A stretch of DNA of 64,000 nucleotides. It comes from Pseudomonadota bacterium (GTDB lineage Bacteria > Desulfobacterota > Desulfobulbia > Desulfobulbales > SURF-16). How positions within the stretch are numbered: the stretch's first letter is position 1; every line of letters begins with the position of its first letter. Shown piece after piece: positions 17,483 through 26,393 of this stretch. A program made the translations under genes and the position numbers. The notes under the pieces are model-generated. The model worked only from the letters and a program-made list of their open reading frames with translations, was not told the origin of the DNA and did not search any database. The stretch covers positions 1 to 64,000 of the forward strand of contig JAHJKA010000060.1 of NCBI GenBank assembly GCA_018822545.1. Direction: 5' to 3'.

Positions 17483-18940
17483 CTAGAGAAGGTTCAGGAA
17501 TTCTTGTTGTTGATTGGTCGTGACCGGCTTGCCGTTGAGGTAGAGGGTGATCACGCTAAAGGGGTTCTCCTCTCCAACTTTTTCAGCAATATGGGTGGGG
17601 CTGACTGTAAAACGGCCAAGGGTTTTTTGGGTGGGCCATTGTATGTTGGCATAAGAGACATAGATTAATTCGGAGCAGACGATACGGTCATTGGTTTCGA
17701 TATCAAAATTAAAGTCGTATGGTTTGCCAATCTGTCGGAAGGCTCTGGTCAAAATTTGGGCAAGGGTCGGCGGGGCAAGGTTTGCTGGTCGCAGGATGGC
17801 TAAATCATCGACATTAAGAAAATGGTGCAGGGAGTTAACGGTAACGCCACAGCGTAAGGCCTCAATGATTCTTTTGCCTGCCCGGATCTCCTCATGGTAC
17901 GGGATGACTGCCGGGTGGTCCCAGATGCCTAAATCAATTAAATCCTGTTCTGAACCCAGCCAAATGGCGACATGGCCCCAATGTCCAGGGATGAGTTTGT
18001 CTGTGAGGCGGAAAGGTGTCTTTTCTAGCAGGATATCCCCGGCTCTCAGTTGCGAGAGAAGAGAGTCGTGGACATGCGGATCATTATATAAATAGCCTTT
18101 TCTGGTTTGGACAAGTCCCACAGAATTACCAAAGAGTAAGCTGAAGAGATTGACTCCGTCATCTCTCATTTTGAGGAGTGTGTCTGTCGTTACCCCTGCC
18201 AAAAACAGACCATAACGGTTTAAAATGTAGAAAGGCGAGACCTGCAAGGTGCTGTTGTAGGAAGGGCTTTGGGTGATAAAGTCATGGAAATAGGAGTTTC
18301 TGTCCTGGAAGCTTGCTGACTGGCTCTGTATTTGCTCCTGGAAAATGCTGATTGCCTGTCTGATCTGGTGCCTTTTGGTCAGGGAATTGTATTGGGTTGT
18401 TACTTCAGTAAGCGAGAAAGAGCCAATATCATAGCTAGGGTGTCTGGCGTTGATGTAGCGCCGAAGTTTTTGGGTTTCATGAAAGAGGGAGAAGGCGACA
18501 AGGTAGTTGTCGTAAAGCGCCAGGGCCGCAGAGAGGGAGAGTATGACGCCTTGCAGTCGTAATTCAGGATCAACGCCTTCAGGGGGCTGGTCGACCCATG
18601 CCTTATATTTGTAAGCTGCTTGATAAAGTTCGGCACGTAAATGGAGATGGTCGGTAAGGCCATTATTCAAGGTGTCTAAATCTGCACCAGACAAGGGCAT
18701 TTTTTGGCTGATTTCTTGTTGAATATGGTCGTAAAAAGAGAGCGTTTCTTCCCGGTAGGTCAGAGATTTTTCCAGCAAGAGTTGGAAACGCTCGAAATCT
18801 TGATCGAGATCTCTTTTTGCCTCATGGCAAGAGAGGTTGTGCGCAGGGAGAGGCGGAGATAGCTGTGGGTTGTGGACATACCCTGTGGTGCAACCTCCCA
18901 CAACAAGGATGAGGAGAAGGCAATAGCTAGATGTTTTCAT
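17483..18940 (-). CDS. Lipoprotein with C-terminal YiiX-like permuted papain domain
   Basis: This 485-residue predicted lipoprotein has the signal and lipobox ILVVGGC, with Cys about 20 residues after ATG 18940; that start was chosen over the 43-residue longer frame because of the signal. Residues about 35-280 look helical and Gln/Leu-rich. The C-terminal third has the NlpC/P60-related YiiX (PF05708) pattern: AGDILLEKTPF, a His in GHWGHVAIWLG and a Cys in IVCSELIYVSY, the order expected for a circularly permuted papain fold. It may be a peptidase or amidase at the envelope; the substrate is unknown. rtcB is 186 bases downstream. Confidence 0.8.
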   Translation of the reverse strand: MKTSSYCLLLILVVGGCTTGYVHNPQLSPPLPAHNLSCHEAKRDLDQDFERFQLLLEKSLTYREETLSFYDHIQQEISQKMPLSGADLDTLNNGLTDHLHLRAELYQAAYKYKAWVDQPPEGVDPELRLQGVILSLSAALALYDNYLVAFSLFHETQKLRRYINARHPSYDIGSFSLTEVTTQYNSLTKRHQIRQAISIFQEQIQSQSASFQDRNSYFHDFITQSPSYNSTLQVSPFYILNRYGLFLAGVTTDTLLKMRDDGVNLFSLLFGNSVGLVQTRKGYLYNDPHVHDSLLSQLRAGDILLEKTPFRLTDKLIPGHWGHVAIWLGSEQDLIDLGIWDHPAVIPYHEEIRAGKRIIEALRCGVTVNSLHHFLNVDDLAILRPANLAPPTLAQILTRAFRQIGKPYDFNFDIETNDRIVCSELIYVSYANIQWPTQKTLGRFTVSPTHIAEKVGEENPFSVITLYLNGKPVTTNQQQEFLNLL

Positions 18941-19228
18941 TTTTCGGGTGGTTGGCGGGTTTGTTATGAGGGGAATTACTATCTGTGTAAAACGTACCTG
19001 ATTGGGGAGAAGTGAGCATGGAAAATGTTCGAGGTGTTGATTGGGGTTTGTAAATGCGCTGGGGTTCAAAGAGAGTACGGCTCCTCAAATATTGTAATTC
19101 GGCTTGCCGTTTTTACGATGGGGTGGTCAAAATGAAAAACGAGGCATGAACGGTTATGCAATGGGGCTGAAATAACAAAATTTCAAAGGCCCTGGACAAC
19201 CAAGGATATAATAAGGAGGAAAAGAGCA
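18941..19228. other. Divergent intergenic region
   Basis: 288 bp between the lipoprotein gene and the DsrE-like gene. It should hold both promoters, but I could not assign boxes with confidence. A strong AAGGAGGAAAAG ribosome site ends it on the plus strand. Confidence 0.4.
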
Positions 19229-19579
19229 ATGGTATACAAGGTAGTCTTTCATATTAATCTTCCCGACGAGGGTGCACTGAATCGGGCCTTGGGCAATGTC
19301 GCCAATCTGCTTAAGGGGATCGGGGACAAGGAGCATGATGTTGTTGTGCTCCTTAATGGCCAGTCGGTCAGCCTGATTGCCGGAGATAACAGTTTGCCCT
19401 TTCAGGTGCGGATTACAGAGCTGCACCGCCAAGGGGTACATTTTAAGACCTGTAGGAATTCGCTGAAGAAAGCGGAGGTTGACCCTGCCAGCCTGCCGCC
19501 GGAATTTGACATTGTTCCGGCTGGTATTATTGCCATTATTGAGCTGCAGAATGATGGATTTGCCTATGTGAAGCCGTAG
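19229..19579 (+). CDS. DsrE/DsrF-like sulfur-relay family protein
   Basis: This 116-residue protein fits the DsrE/F fold (PF02635 and relatives): an N-terminal VYKVVFHINLPDEGALNRAL, a central VVVLLNGQSVSLIAGD, a single conserved-position Cys in HFKTCRNSL and a C-terminal IVPAGIIAIIELQNDGFAYVKP. Members of this family carry or sense reduced sulfur, typical of sulfur-metabolising bacteria. A strong Shine-Dalgarno AAGGAGG precedes ATG 19229. It is a single gene with its own terminator. The sulfur role is inferred from the family. Confidence 0.82.
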   Translation: MVYKVVFHINLPDEGALNRALGNVANLLKGIGDKEHDVVVLLNGQSVSLIAGDNSLPFQVRITELHRQGVHFKTCRNSLKKAEVDPASLPPEFDIVPAGIIAIIELQNDGFAYVKP

Positions 19580-19606
19580 ACAATAAGGATGTGGGGGACG
19601 GGCTTT

Positions 19607-19652
19607 AGGCTGGTGATTGCGCGAGGATAGGGCGAACACCAGCCTTTTTTTT
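19607..19652 (+). terminator. Intrinsic terminator of the DsrE-like gene
   Basis: A 9-bp perfect stem AGGCTGGTG (19607-19615) / CACCAGCCT (19637-19645) is followed by a run of eight T. Confidence 0.85.
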
Positions 19653-19654
19653 GT

Positions 19655-19921
19655 TTAACAGAGGTGGGCTAACTCTTGGGTGAGATTGCGGAGTTTCTCG
19701 TCGTAAAAACGAAGGCATGCCCGCTTGAAGGATTTCATGGCAGCCTCGGAAACGAATTGGTTGGCCATGAAAGGAGCGTCTGAGCACAGGGAGTTGAGGG
19801 TGTTGTGGTCGATACCAGGCGTGATCAGAAAGGCCATTTTGGCCCGTAACTCCTGAATCCGCTCATCGGTCTCAATGCGGTCCGACAGTGCAGCTAGGTG
19901 TCTTGTATGATCAGAATTCAT
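19655..19921 (-). CDS. Small hypothetical protein (88 aa)
   Basis: This 88-residue soluble, charged, mainly helical protein (MNSDHTRHLAALSDRIETDE at the start) has three Cys and no signal peptide. GAGGAGA lies just upstream of ATG 19921 at good spacing, which is the main reason to call it. I recognise no family. It converges with the DsrE-like gene, sharing the terminator region. Confidence 0.6.
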   Translation of the reverse strand: MNSDHTRHLAALSDRIETDERIQELRAKMAFLITPGIDHNTLNSLCSDAPFMANQFVSEAAMKSFKRACLRFYDEKLRNLTQELAHLC

Positions 19922-20077
19922 AATATCTCCTCTCTTCCTTTGTTTAAGAAATACTTAAAAAACGTATGACTTAAAAAACATCTTAGTCTTGGCAATAGAG
20001 GAAAACAATAAGCCCTTAGTTTAAATGCGACCTAAGCGAAACGCCTAGAAAGGGGAAGTTTTACAGGGTAAGAAAAA

Positions 20078-20452
20078 TTATGATTTAGACCTGAGCATAT
20101 AGGGACTGATGTTTGAGCCGTGTGGATTATGGCATTTCAGGCAGTTTGTCGAGGCGTTTGCGTGCTGGCTGGTGGCGCCTTTAACGTGGCAGGTCTGACA
20201 GATGTCTTTGGCCTTTATTTTGAAGTTGCCAGCCTGGGTTGGAGTGCATGTTGGGCCTGTCGGGGTATGGCACATAATACAAGCTTGGACTCCGGCCATC
20301 TCGGCGCCAATGGGGCCGTGCATATGCTTGAATTTTGTCATAAGTTGATGGCAGCCGTCGCTGAGACACCCTGTGGCAAGTGTCGAGACAGGAAGCACAG
20401 GGTCTATGATGAAGGCGAAGATAAGGCCGACCAGGGCTGTTTGGAATTTCAT
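20078..20452 (-). CDS. Small periplasmic multihaem c-type cytochrome
   Basis: This 124-residue exported protein has a signal peptide (MKFQTALVGLIFAFI) and four haem c motifs in the mature part: a CX4CH (CLSDGCH) and three CxxCH (CIMCH, CQTCH, CLKCH), the last followed by NPHGS as in doubled-CXXCH proteins. ATG 20452 was chosen because the signal sequence begins there; the longer frame to 20590 adds 46 residues without sense. The likely role is periplasmic electron transfer. CX4CH is used by some class III-type cytochromes, so all four sites may bind haem. It is divergent from the HD-GYP gene. Confidence 0.78.
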   Translation of the reverse strand: MKFQTALVGLIFAFIIDPVLPVSTLATGCLSDGCHQLMTKFKHMHGPIGAEMAGVQACIMCHTPTGPTCTPTQAGNFKIKAKDICQTCHVKGATSQHANASTNCLKCHNPHGSNISPYMLRSKS

Positions 20453-20927
20453 AAGGTATTTTAGGGTACTGCAGATTTCTTGGGTGAGACTTTTGCCCGT
20501 ATCTGACACGGATTTTAGGTTGCAAGACGTCACAACCATACCTTGAAACATGCTTTGGGAAAAGTTTTTTGTCTCGCGGTAGATGAACATTCTTTGGATG
20601 ATTGCTAGGTATCTTGAGCTTACTCATGAAGCATGATACGAGAGCGACCCTTTGAATTTTCTTTGTGGTGCTCTGGTCGAACAAGCCATCCATGCATCCA
20701 TATGCTATGGTGCTAAATCGTTGCCTGAAGCGGAAGGGCGATTTCTTTAAAAGTGATGTTTTCGAGGTGTAGAAAGCATGTTTTTTATTGGTGGTTGTAA
20801 GAGGGACGTGTCGGAATCTCGGTTTAAATATTTCTTGATTTAAGGCATGCTTTACATTTTGCCGGCACCTATAAAAGTGTTAAACTAGAGAAGTTATTTA
20901 AGTTAGTTATGTCAATAAGGAGTGGGA
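20453..20927. other. 475-bp divergent intergenic region, no gene seen
   Basis: This lies between the cytochrome gene (minus) and the HD-GYP gene (plus). A TATAAA box near 20870 and a TTGATT hexamer near 20840 occur, but the spacing is wrong for a sure promoter. An antisense frame here (20181-20693) is an out-of-frame shadow of the cytochrome. Confidence 0.4.
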
Positions 20928-21899
20928 TTGCAATCATTTAATAAGGAAAATTTTGTAGCTGTCAGCCGTGAGGAAATCCTGGCCGGTTCTGAGAAGCTTT
21001 CCTTCGATCTCTACTCAATCAATTTAGAGCAAGGTATGCTGGAGCCGGTTGTTATCTGTCGGCGTGGCACCTCGTCTCATGCGGTGGCAAGAGCTATCTC
21101 CGGGCGTCTTCTGGATAAGCTCTTTGTTCGAAAACAGGCACTTCAGGATTTTTATGATCACATGGAGGAATCCCTGGGCGCACTCATCGACAATCCTCGT
21201 CTGCCCACCAAAAAGAAGTCCGATATCCTTTATCACTGCGCCTCCAATGTGATGCAGGATGTCTATAATGATCCCCGCAGTGGCGAAAACATCGAACGGA
21301 GCCGGGAGATTAGTAATCATATTATCAGATTCAGCCTGAATGATCCCGCTTCCATCCCCACGCTGCTCTCTCTTTCCTCCCATAATTACTATACCTTTAC
21401 CCATTGTGTGAATGTGGCGGTGTTCGGTGTCGGTCTCTGGCAGTTTGTTGGACTCGGTTCGCCATCTGAACTCAGGGAATTTGCTCAGGGCGCCATTCTT
21501 CATGATGTGGGCAAGAGCAAGATTGCCGATGAAATCCTCAATAAGCCAGGCAAACTGACCGATGAGGAGTTTGAGATCATCAAGACCCATCCTCGTAATG
21601 GCTATGAGCTCATGGAGGGCAAGGTTTCTGATATCGCTCTCGACATCATTCTTCACCACCATGAAAGATATGATGGCAGCGGTTATCCTGAGAAACTAGG
21701 TGGCAGCACTATCTCTGATAATGCCAAGGTTGCTATTCTTGCCGATGTCTATGATGCCCTGACCACCAACCGTCCTTATGGTGATGCCCGTGATCCTTTC
21801 CAGGCCATGCTGCTCATGAAAGAAAAGATGGTCGGCCATTTTGAACAGCAGAAATTCATCTCCTTTATCAGGTTTTTAAGCAACACCCCGACTGCCTGA
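20928..21899 (+). CDS. HD-GYP domain protein (c-di-GMP phosphodiesterase type)
   Basis: A cytoplasmic protein of about 323 residues. The N-terminal 130 residues resemble the undefined region found before many HD-GYP domains. The C-terminal domain has GAILHDVGKSKI, LNKPGKLTDEEF, the HHERYDGSGYP signature and LADVYDALTTNRPY. HD-GYP proteins usually hydrolyse c-di-GMP. I chose TTG 20928 because AAGGAG lies at ideal distance (about 6 bases); the GTG at 20922 would touch the ribosome site. There is no receiver or membrane segment, so its input is unknown. Confidence 0.9.
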   Translation: MQSFNKENFVAVSREEILAGSEKLSFDLYSINLEQGMLEPVVICRRGTSSHAVARAISGRLLDKLFVRKQALQDFYDHMEESLGALIDNPRLPTKKKSDILYHCASNVMQDVYNDPRSGENIERSREISNHIIRFSLNDPASIPTLLSLSSHNYYTFTHCVNVAVFGVGLWQFVGLGSPSELREFAQGAILHDVGKSKIADEILNKPGKLTDEEFEIIKTHPRNGYELMEGKVSDIALDIILHHHERYDGSGYPEKLGGSTISDNAKVAILADVYDALTTNRPYGDARDPFQAMLLMKEKMVGHFEQQKFISFIRFLSNTPTA

Positions 21900-22036
21900 T
21901 CTCTTTCCCCCTTTTTTTTTAGGTTTAGCTCTCTGATTTTATGTAATTTACCTTTGCAGGCTCCCTCTTTTATTGGTAGGAGTTGCCTTTGTGGAAATCC
22001 TTTTCAACTCATATGTATCTTGCCAAAGAGTGACGC

Positions 22037-22795
22037 ATGACAATGCTTGATGCCCTGATTATAAAAAATCAGGAAGAACTTGCCTCTTTTGAAAAAAAAC
22101 TGGACTACGTCTTTGCTGATGTTTCTCTGTTGCAGGAAGCCTTTATCCATAGCTCTTATGCCTTTGAACAGGGTAATGACTTGAGCCGTGATAACGAGAC
22201 CTTAGAATTCTTGGGTGATGCTGTTTTGGATCTCACCGTGGGCCATGCCCTTTACCTGCACTATCCTGAGATGCAAGAGGGCGACCTCACCCAGCTTCGG
22301 GCGGCCCTGGTCAAGGAGAGCCATCTGGCTCGTATGGCCCGAGAGATCGATCTTGGTCCCCATCTTCTTTTGGGCCGGGGCGAAGACCATTCCCAGGGCC
22401 GTATGAAAAATTCCATTCTTTCCTGTGCCTTCGAGGCGGTCATGGGGGCGATTTTTCTGGATGGGGGGTATCAGGCTGTAGAAAAGGTGGTGGCAAAACT
22501 TGTGGTGCCTTGGTTTGAAAAACGGTACAAGGCCCTTGATGTTGCCGATGCCAAGAGCAGATTGCAGGCCATGCTCCAGGACCTTTTCAGCGAAGGCCCC
22601 ACCTATAATCTGGAAGAAACCTCCGGGCCTGATCATGACAAAATCTTCACGGTTTCTGTCCGTTTCCGGGATCAGGTTTTGGCGCAAGGACAGGCGAAAA
22701 ATAAGAAAAAAGCTGAACAGCTGGCTGCTGCAAAGGTAGTTGAGAATTTTGATTCCTATAATTTTACTGGTGGCACAGAATCGGCTGGAGATTGA
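22037..22795 (+). CDS. rnc: Ribonuclease III
   Basis: RNase III cleaves double-stranded RNA in rRNA and mRNA processing. The 252-residue protein has the catalytic signature DNETLEFLGDAVLDL, the second acidic site ILSCAFEAVMGAIFLDGG and a C-terminal dsRNA-binding domain (AKSRLQAMLQDLF ... KNKKKAEQLAAAKVV). A second ATG at 22043 is an alternative start. The radical SAM gene follows about 95 bases later. Confidence 0.97.
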   Translation: MTMLDALIIKNQEELASFEKKLDYVFADVSLLQEAFIHSSYAFEQGNDLSRDNETLEFLGDAVLDLTVGHALYLHYPEMQEGDLTQLRAALVKESHLARMAREIDLGPHLLLGRGEDHSQGRMKNSILSCAFEAVMGAIFLDGGYQAVEKVVAKLVVPWFEKRYKALDVADAKSRLQAMLQDLFSEGPTYNLEETSGPDHDKIFTVSVRFRDQVLAQGQAKNKKKAEQLAAAKVVENFDSYNFTGGTESAGD

Positions 22796-22889
22796 TGGCA
22801 ACCGGTGAAATGCAGTTAGTTGCCAGGGGCGCCATGATGGATGTAATTTTGTTAATTCATAGGCCGCAACAGGGGCTGGTGGAGAGCAG

Positions 22890-23903
22890 TTGACCCCTTT
22901 TGTTATTCCCTTTTTCATTGCCCATCAGGGCTGCCCGCACCAATGTGTGTTCTGCAACCAGCACGCCATTTCTGGCAATACTTCCGGCAAGGTGACTGCC
23001 GCCCAGGTCGCCGAAGAGATTGCCCAAAAACTTGCCTGGCCCAGAAGCTCCGGGAGGATGGTGCAGGTTGCTTTTTACGGCGGCAGCTTCACCGGCTTGC
23101 CTTTGTCTCAGCAGCAAGAGTTGCTGGCAGCGGTGACCCCCTATCTTGCCACGGGCCAGGTGCGGGAGATTCGTATTTCCACGCGGCCTGACTTTGTCAG
23201 TTTGGAAATCATTGATCATCTTAAGTCTTTTGGGGTCAGCCTTGTTGAGCTTGGTGTCCAGTCCCTGGATGATGAGGTGCTGCAGAAAAGTGGCCGAGGC
23301 CATACCGTGGCCCAGGTGGAAGAGGCCTTTGCCCTCTTAAAAGCTGGCAGGATGCAGATCGGTGGCCAGCTCATGGTAGGCTTGCCAGGTGATAGCAGAC
23401 GGAAAGCCCTGAACAGCGCCCGGAGGTTAGCTGCCCTGAAACCTGATCTGGTCAGGATCTATCCCACCCTGGTCATGCAGGGCAGCCCTTTGGCCGCTTC
23501 TTTTACCAAGGGACTGTTTCGTCCCTGGTCCCTTGGCCTTTGTACGGCGGTATGCAGTTCCATGAAAGATATCTTTGACCGGCAGGGCATCACCGTTGCC
23601 CGCATGGGGTTGCAAAGTTGTGAGACACTGGAGCAGGATCTGTTGGCTGGTCCCTATCATCCTGCCTTTGGCGAGCTTGTTTTGAGCCGTCAATATTATA
23701 AAAAACTGCGGGCCATTCTTTTTTCCGCCCAAAAAGATGCTCGCGGCCAGAGGCTTACTCTCCGTCTTGCTGAGCGCGATCGTTCCCTTTTTACCGGGAT
23801 GAACAAGGAAAATATGGGGCGCTACCAGCGGCGTGCTCTCCTCAATAATGTCGAGGTGGTTTTTACTCCGAATCAGCGCCGTTTTACAGTAGAGGTCTCC
23901 TAG
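22890..23903 (+). CDS. Radical SAM protein, Elp3-like
   Basis: This 337-residue radical SAM enzyme has the Fe-S motif CPHQCVFC (Cx3Cx2C) close to the N-terminus, AFYGGSFTGL (Gly-rich SAM site), a GVQSLDDEVL strand and GQLMVGLPGD, the order seen in the Elp3/HemN-type SAM barrel. It lacks the acetyltransferase domain of true Elp3. Translation starts at TTG 22890 with GGAG upstream. The substrate is unknown; tRNA modification is one possibility given the family. It lies downstream of rnc. Confidence 0.85.
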   Translation: MTPFVIPFFIAHQGCPHQCVFCNQHAISGNTSGKVTAAQVAEEIAQKLAWPRSSGRMVQVAFYGGSFTGLPLSQQQELLAAVTPYLATGQVREIRISTRPDFVSLEIIDHLKSFGVSLVELGVQSLDDEVLQKSGRGHTVAQVEEAFALLKAGRMQIGGQLMVGLPGDSRRKALNSARRLAALKPDLVRIYPTLVMQGSPLAASFTKGLFRPWSLGLCTAVCSSMKDIFDRQGITVARMGLQSCETLEQDLLAGPYHPAFGELVLSRQYYKKLRAILFSAQKDARGQRLTLRLAERDRSLFTGMNKENMGRYQRRALLNNVEVVFTPNQRRFTVEVS

Positions 23904-23977
23904 TCTGAAAGCAGCGCGGGTTGAGCTGAAAGGTTGCTGGATCGTGTGTCGCAAAGAGCCTTTTCATCCTATTTTCT

Positions 23978-24943
23978 TTAAGAAATTCCCTTCAGAAAAA
24001 CACGAAGCGGCGCTGGATAGCCTTCGACAGTGAGCGCTGGATTCTGTGGATCAATAAAATCGGTATAAGATTCAAAATCCATCCAGTCGGTGCGCCGTTG
24101 TTCGTCACTGTTCATTTCGTGGCTGCAGAAGATCTCCACCTGGCTGAATCCGGCCCGTATCATCCAGTTTTTCACACAGGTGCCGGTGGGCACAAAATAG
24201 GTGCCCGGTACCTTGGCATAGCGGCCTTCCGGGAAGAGGGCCACTGGCTCCTGGCCGGGAATGGCCTGGGACTCGACAATGAGGGTACCGCCCGGGGTCA
24301 TGGCTTTTTTGATCTCTTTAAGGCAATCCACCGGTGAGATGCGGTGGTAGAGAATGCCCATCAAAAAGACAACGTCAAAGCTTTCGGTGAAGAGGCCCAA
24401 GTCTTCGACACCCAGAAGTTCCAGTTCAAGGTTGCTACAGCCGGCAAAGCCGTTCAGCATCCTGAAGGTGAAATAATGGTGGAGATAGGGCTCAAAACCC
24501 ACCACAAGCTTAGGGTTATAGTGCTGCATGCGAAACATGTAATAGCCGTTGTTGCTGCCCACATCGGCAATGACCTTATCTTTCAGGTCGGGCAGGACAG
24601 GGAGCAGTCGGTCCCATTTTCTGTTTGAGCGCCATTCGGCGTCGATATCAACACCAAAGATGGAAAAAGGTCCCTTGCGCCAGGGCATAAATTCCTTGAG
24701 GGCGGCCAGCAGCTTGTCGCGGTCTGCAAGACTGATTTCGTCGGCCTTGCCAATGGTCACCGCGTCCCCTGAAAAATCAAGATGGGCTGCTTTGAGATGG
24801 GGCAGGCAGTCGGCCCGTTCGCGCAGGCTGCGGATACCTTTTTTTAGACTTGTAAGGCGTTTGATGTTTTCCTGTTGTCTCTTGAGCAGTTCAGTGTGGT
24901 TTGCCTTGGGCAGCAGTTGGTAATACTCAGAGTTAAAGTCCAT
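23978..24943 (-). CDS. cmoB: tRNA U34 carboxymethyltransferase
   Basis: CmoB transfers a carboxymethyl group from carboxy-SAM to 5-hydroxyuridine at tRNA position 34, giving cmo5U. The 321 residues include RNSKWD-like RSNRKWDRLLP, the SAM-binding VIADVGSNNGYYMFRM, GFEPY, and VFLMGILYHRISPVDCL. ATG 24943 shares one base with the cmoA stop (TGATG), indicating translational coupling. The pair forms a complete cmo5U late pathway. Confidence 0.95.
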   Translation of the reverse strand: MDFNSEYYQLLPKANHTELLKRQQENIKRLTSLKKGIRSLRERADCLPHLKAAHLDFSGDAVTIGKADEISLADRDKLLAALKEFMPWRKGPFSIFGVDIDAEWRSNRKWDRLLPVLPDLKDKVIADVGSNNGYYMFRMQHYNPKLVVGFEPYLHHYFTFRMLNGFAGCSNLELELLGVEDLGLFTESFDVVFLMGILYHRISPVDCLKEIKKAMTPGGTLIVESQAIPGQEPVALFPEGRYAKVPGTYFVPTGTCVKNWMIRAGFSQVEIFCSHEMNSDEQRRTDWMDFESYTDFIDPQNPALTVEGYPAPLRVFLKGIS

Positions 24944-25713
24944 CACTCTTTCACCGCGGCAAAAGAGACAAAATTGAACCATTGGAAAAAGCTCTCGCAG
25001 TTGACAAACCCGGCCTCTTTCAGCAGGCTCAAATTTTCGGCTATGGAAAAGGGGATGAGGATGTTTTCAAGGGCCTCGCGCTTTTTGGTTATTTCAATTT
25101 CGGAATAGCCCTGCCGCCTCTTGAAATCGAGGTAGATATCAATAAAACTGCGGTTGAGAAGGGAGTGGTGGGAGATGATTTTTTCAGAGAGGATCAGGAT
25201 GCCGCCGGGTTTCAGCGCTTCATAGATTTTTCGAAGAAAGGCTGCTCGGTTTATGGGGCGCAGGAACTGGAGGGTGTAACTCAGTAATACCACTTGGCAG
25301 GGCTCAAGTTCTGCGCTGGTAATATCGGCAAGCTTAAAATCAATCTGGTTGTGCTGGCTGTACATCTCAGCCTTGAGTCGGGCCTTATTGATCATGGACT
25401 CGGAACTGTCCAGGCCGATATAACGCAGTTTTTTTGATTTGAGCATCTCAGCCAGGGCTATGAGTGGCCGCCCGGTGGAACAGCCCAGGTCATAGATGAG
25501 GTCATCATCATGGACAAAGTTATCCAGAAGTTTCCCCGTCATATCGATAACCTGACGATAGCAGGGCACTGAACGCTCGAGCATGTCGTCAAAAACCTCA
25601 GCGACCTTGTCGTTAAAGGTAAAGTCAACGGAGCTGTTTTTATTGGTGAAGAGTTTGTCGATGGCCATTTTGTCGTGCTGCATGTCGATGGGAGTAAAGA
25701 TTTTTGCCACCAT
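24943..25713 (-). CDS. cmoA: Carboxy-S-adenosyl-L-methionine synthase
   Basis: CmoA converts SAM and prephenate to carboxy-SAM for CmoB. The 256-residue methyltransferase-fold protein has FTFNDKVAEVFDDMLERSVP, the glycine loop IYDLGCSTGRPLIAL, IGLDSSESM and VVLLSYTLQFLRP, all typical of CmoA. The start at ATG 25713 is the outermost; later Met codons (MQHDKMAIDK) are alternatives. It is coupled to cmoB. Confidence 0.94.
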   Translation of the reverse strand: MVAKIFTPIDMQHDKMAIDKLFTNKNSSVDFTFNDKVAEVFDDMLERSVPCYRQVIDMTGKLLDNFVHDDDLIYDLGCSTGRPLIALAEMLKSKKLRYIGLDSSESMINKARLKAEMYSQHNQIDFKLADITSAELEPCQVVLLSYTLQFLRPINRAAFLRKIYEALKPGGILILSEKIISHHSLLNRSFIDIYLDFKRRQGYSEIEITKKREALENILIPFSIAENLSLLKEAGFVNCESFFQWFNFVSFAAVKE

Positions 25714-25756
25714 ACCGCAACTTGTGTTTTTTTGGCTGGGAAAAATTTGTCTGCAA

Positions 25757-25800
25757 CAAAAAAAATGCCCCTACCCGGGAGAGAGTCGGGTAAGGGCGGG
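25757..25800 (-). terminator. Intrinsic terminator, minus strand
   Basis: Read on the minus strand, GCCCTTACCCG pairs with CGGGTAGGGGC (one mismatch) and is followed by ATTTTTTTT. It serves the gene at 25868-26254. Confidence 0.7.
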
Positions 25801-25867
25801 GTGGAGAGAGTTGGAGCTAAACCTCCTTCACCATGAGGGAGGGGTACTGCTTTAAGGAGGAGAGCTT

Positions 25868-26254
25868 TTAATGGGTAATGCTAAAATCCACAGGAGGTCC
25901 GTGGAGAATATTTTCTAAATATTTTTTCAGGTCGTTGTTTAACTTATGCACCGAACCGCCAGGCCTGATGCCATCATCCTTCCAGGCAGCTTCGAAAAGC
26001 TCAGGCGGTACGGGTACCTTGGCGAGTTCTTCTGAGCCTTTCATTGTTCTTTTAATCAGGGTGACAAGGGGAGCTTCCCAGTCAAAGAGGACAAAATAAT
26101 AGGACTCATCATGTGCGCTGGCGACAAAGTCGTTGCCGCGAATCCAGCCCGTACCCCATTCGAGATACATTTCCACAGCCTTCTCTGGGGTCATGTGCCA
26201 ATCAATTTTATTGAGCAGCTTTCGGTCTGATTGTAATTGCGAGAGCGTGAGCAT
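25868..26254 (-). CDS. Conserved small protein, DVU0772-like
   Basis: This 128-residue soluble protein (MLTLSQLQSDRKLLNKIDWH...) resembles, from memory, the DVU0772 family found in sulfate reducers (pattern IDWxMTPExAVxxYLEWG). The function is unknown. ATG 26254 has a strong AGGAGGTG ribosome site, and the longer frame to 26410 is discarded. Upstream is a TTGACA promoter overlapped by a Fur-like box (26284-26298), so iron-dependent expression is possible. A terminator lies at 25757-25800, so it is a monocistronic gene. Confidence 0.7.
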   Translation of the reverse strand: MLTLSQLQSDRKLLNKIDWHMTPEKAVEMYLEWGTGWIRGNDFVASAHDESYYFVLFDWEAPLVTLIKRTMKGSEELAKVPVPPELFEAAWKDDGIRPGGSVHKLNNDLKKYLENILHGPPVDFSITH

Positions 26255-26279
26255 CTGACACCTCCTGGCTGATTTGTTA

Positions 26280-26308
26280 AAATTAATAATCATTACTACA
26301 TGTGTCAA
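26280..26308 (-). promoter_or_regulatory. Sigma70-like promoter with Fur-like box
   Basis: On the minus strand a perfect TTGACA (26308-26303) is followed after 17 bases by TAATTT (26285-26280). The spacer contains TAATAATCATTACTA (26284-26298 on the plus strand), matching 11 of 14 defined positions of the 7-1-7 Fur consensus TGATAATNATTATCA. Confidence 0.5.
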
Positions 26309-26393
26309 GGGGAAAAGGAGGTGGATGACTTTCTGAAAGAGTGTGGATATGGAAGGCGTTGCGGGAGAGGAAAGGAGGTTGGGCAGCAGCACG

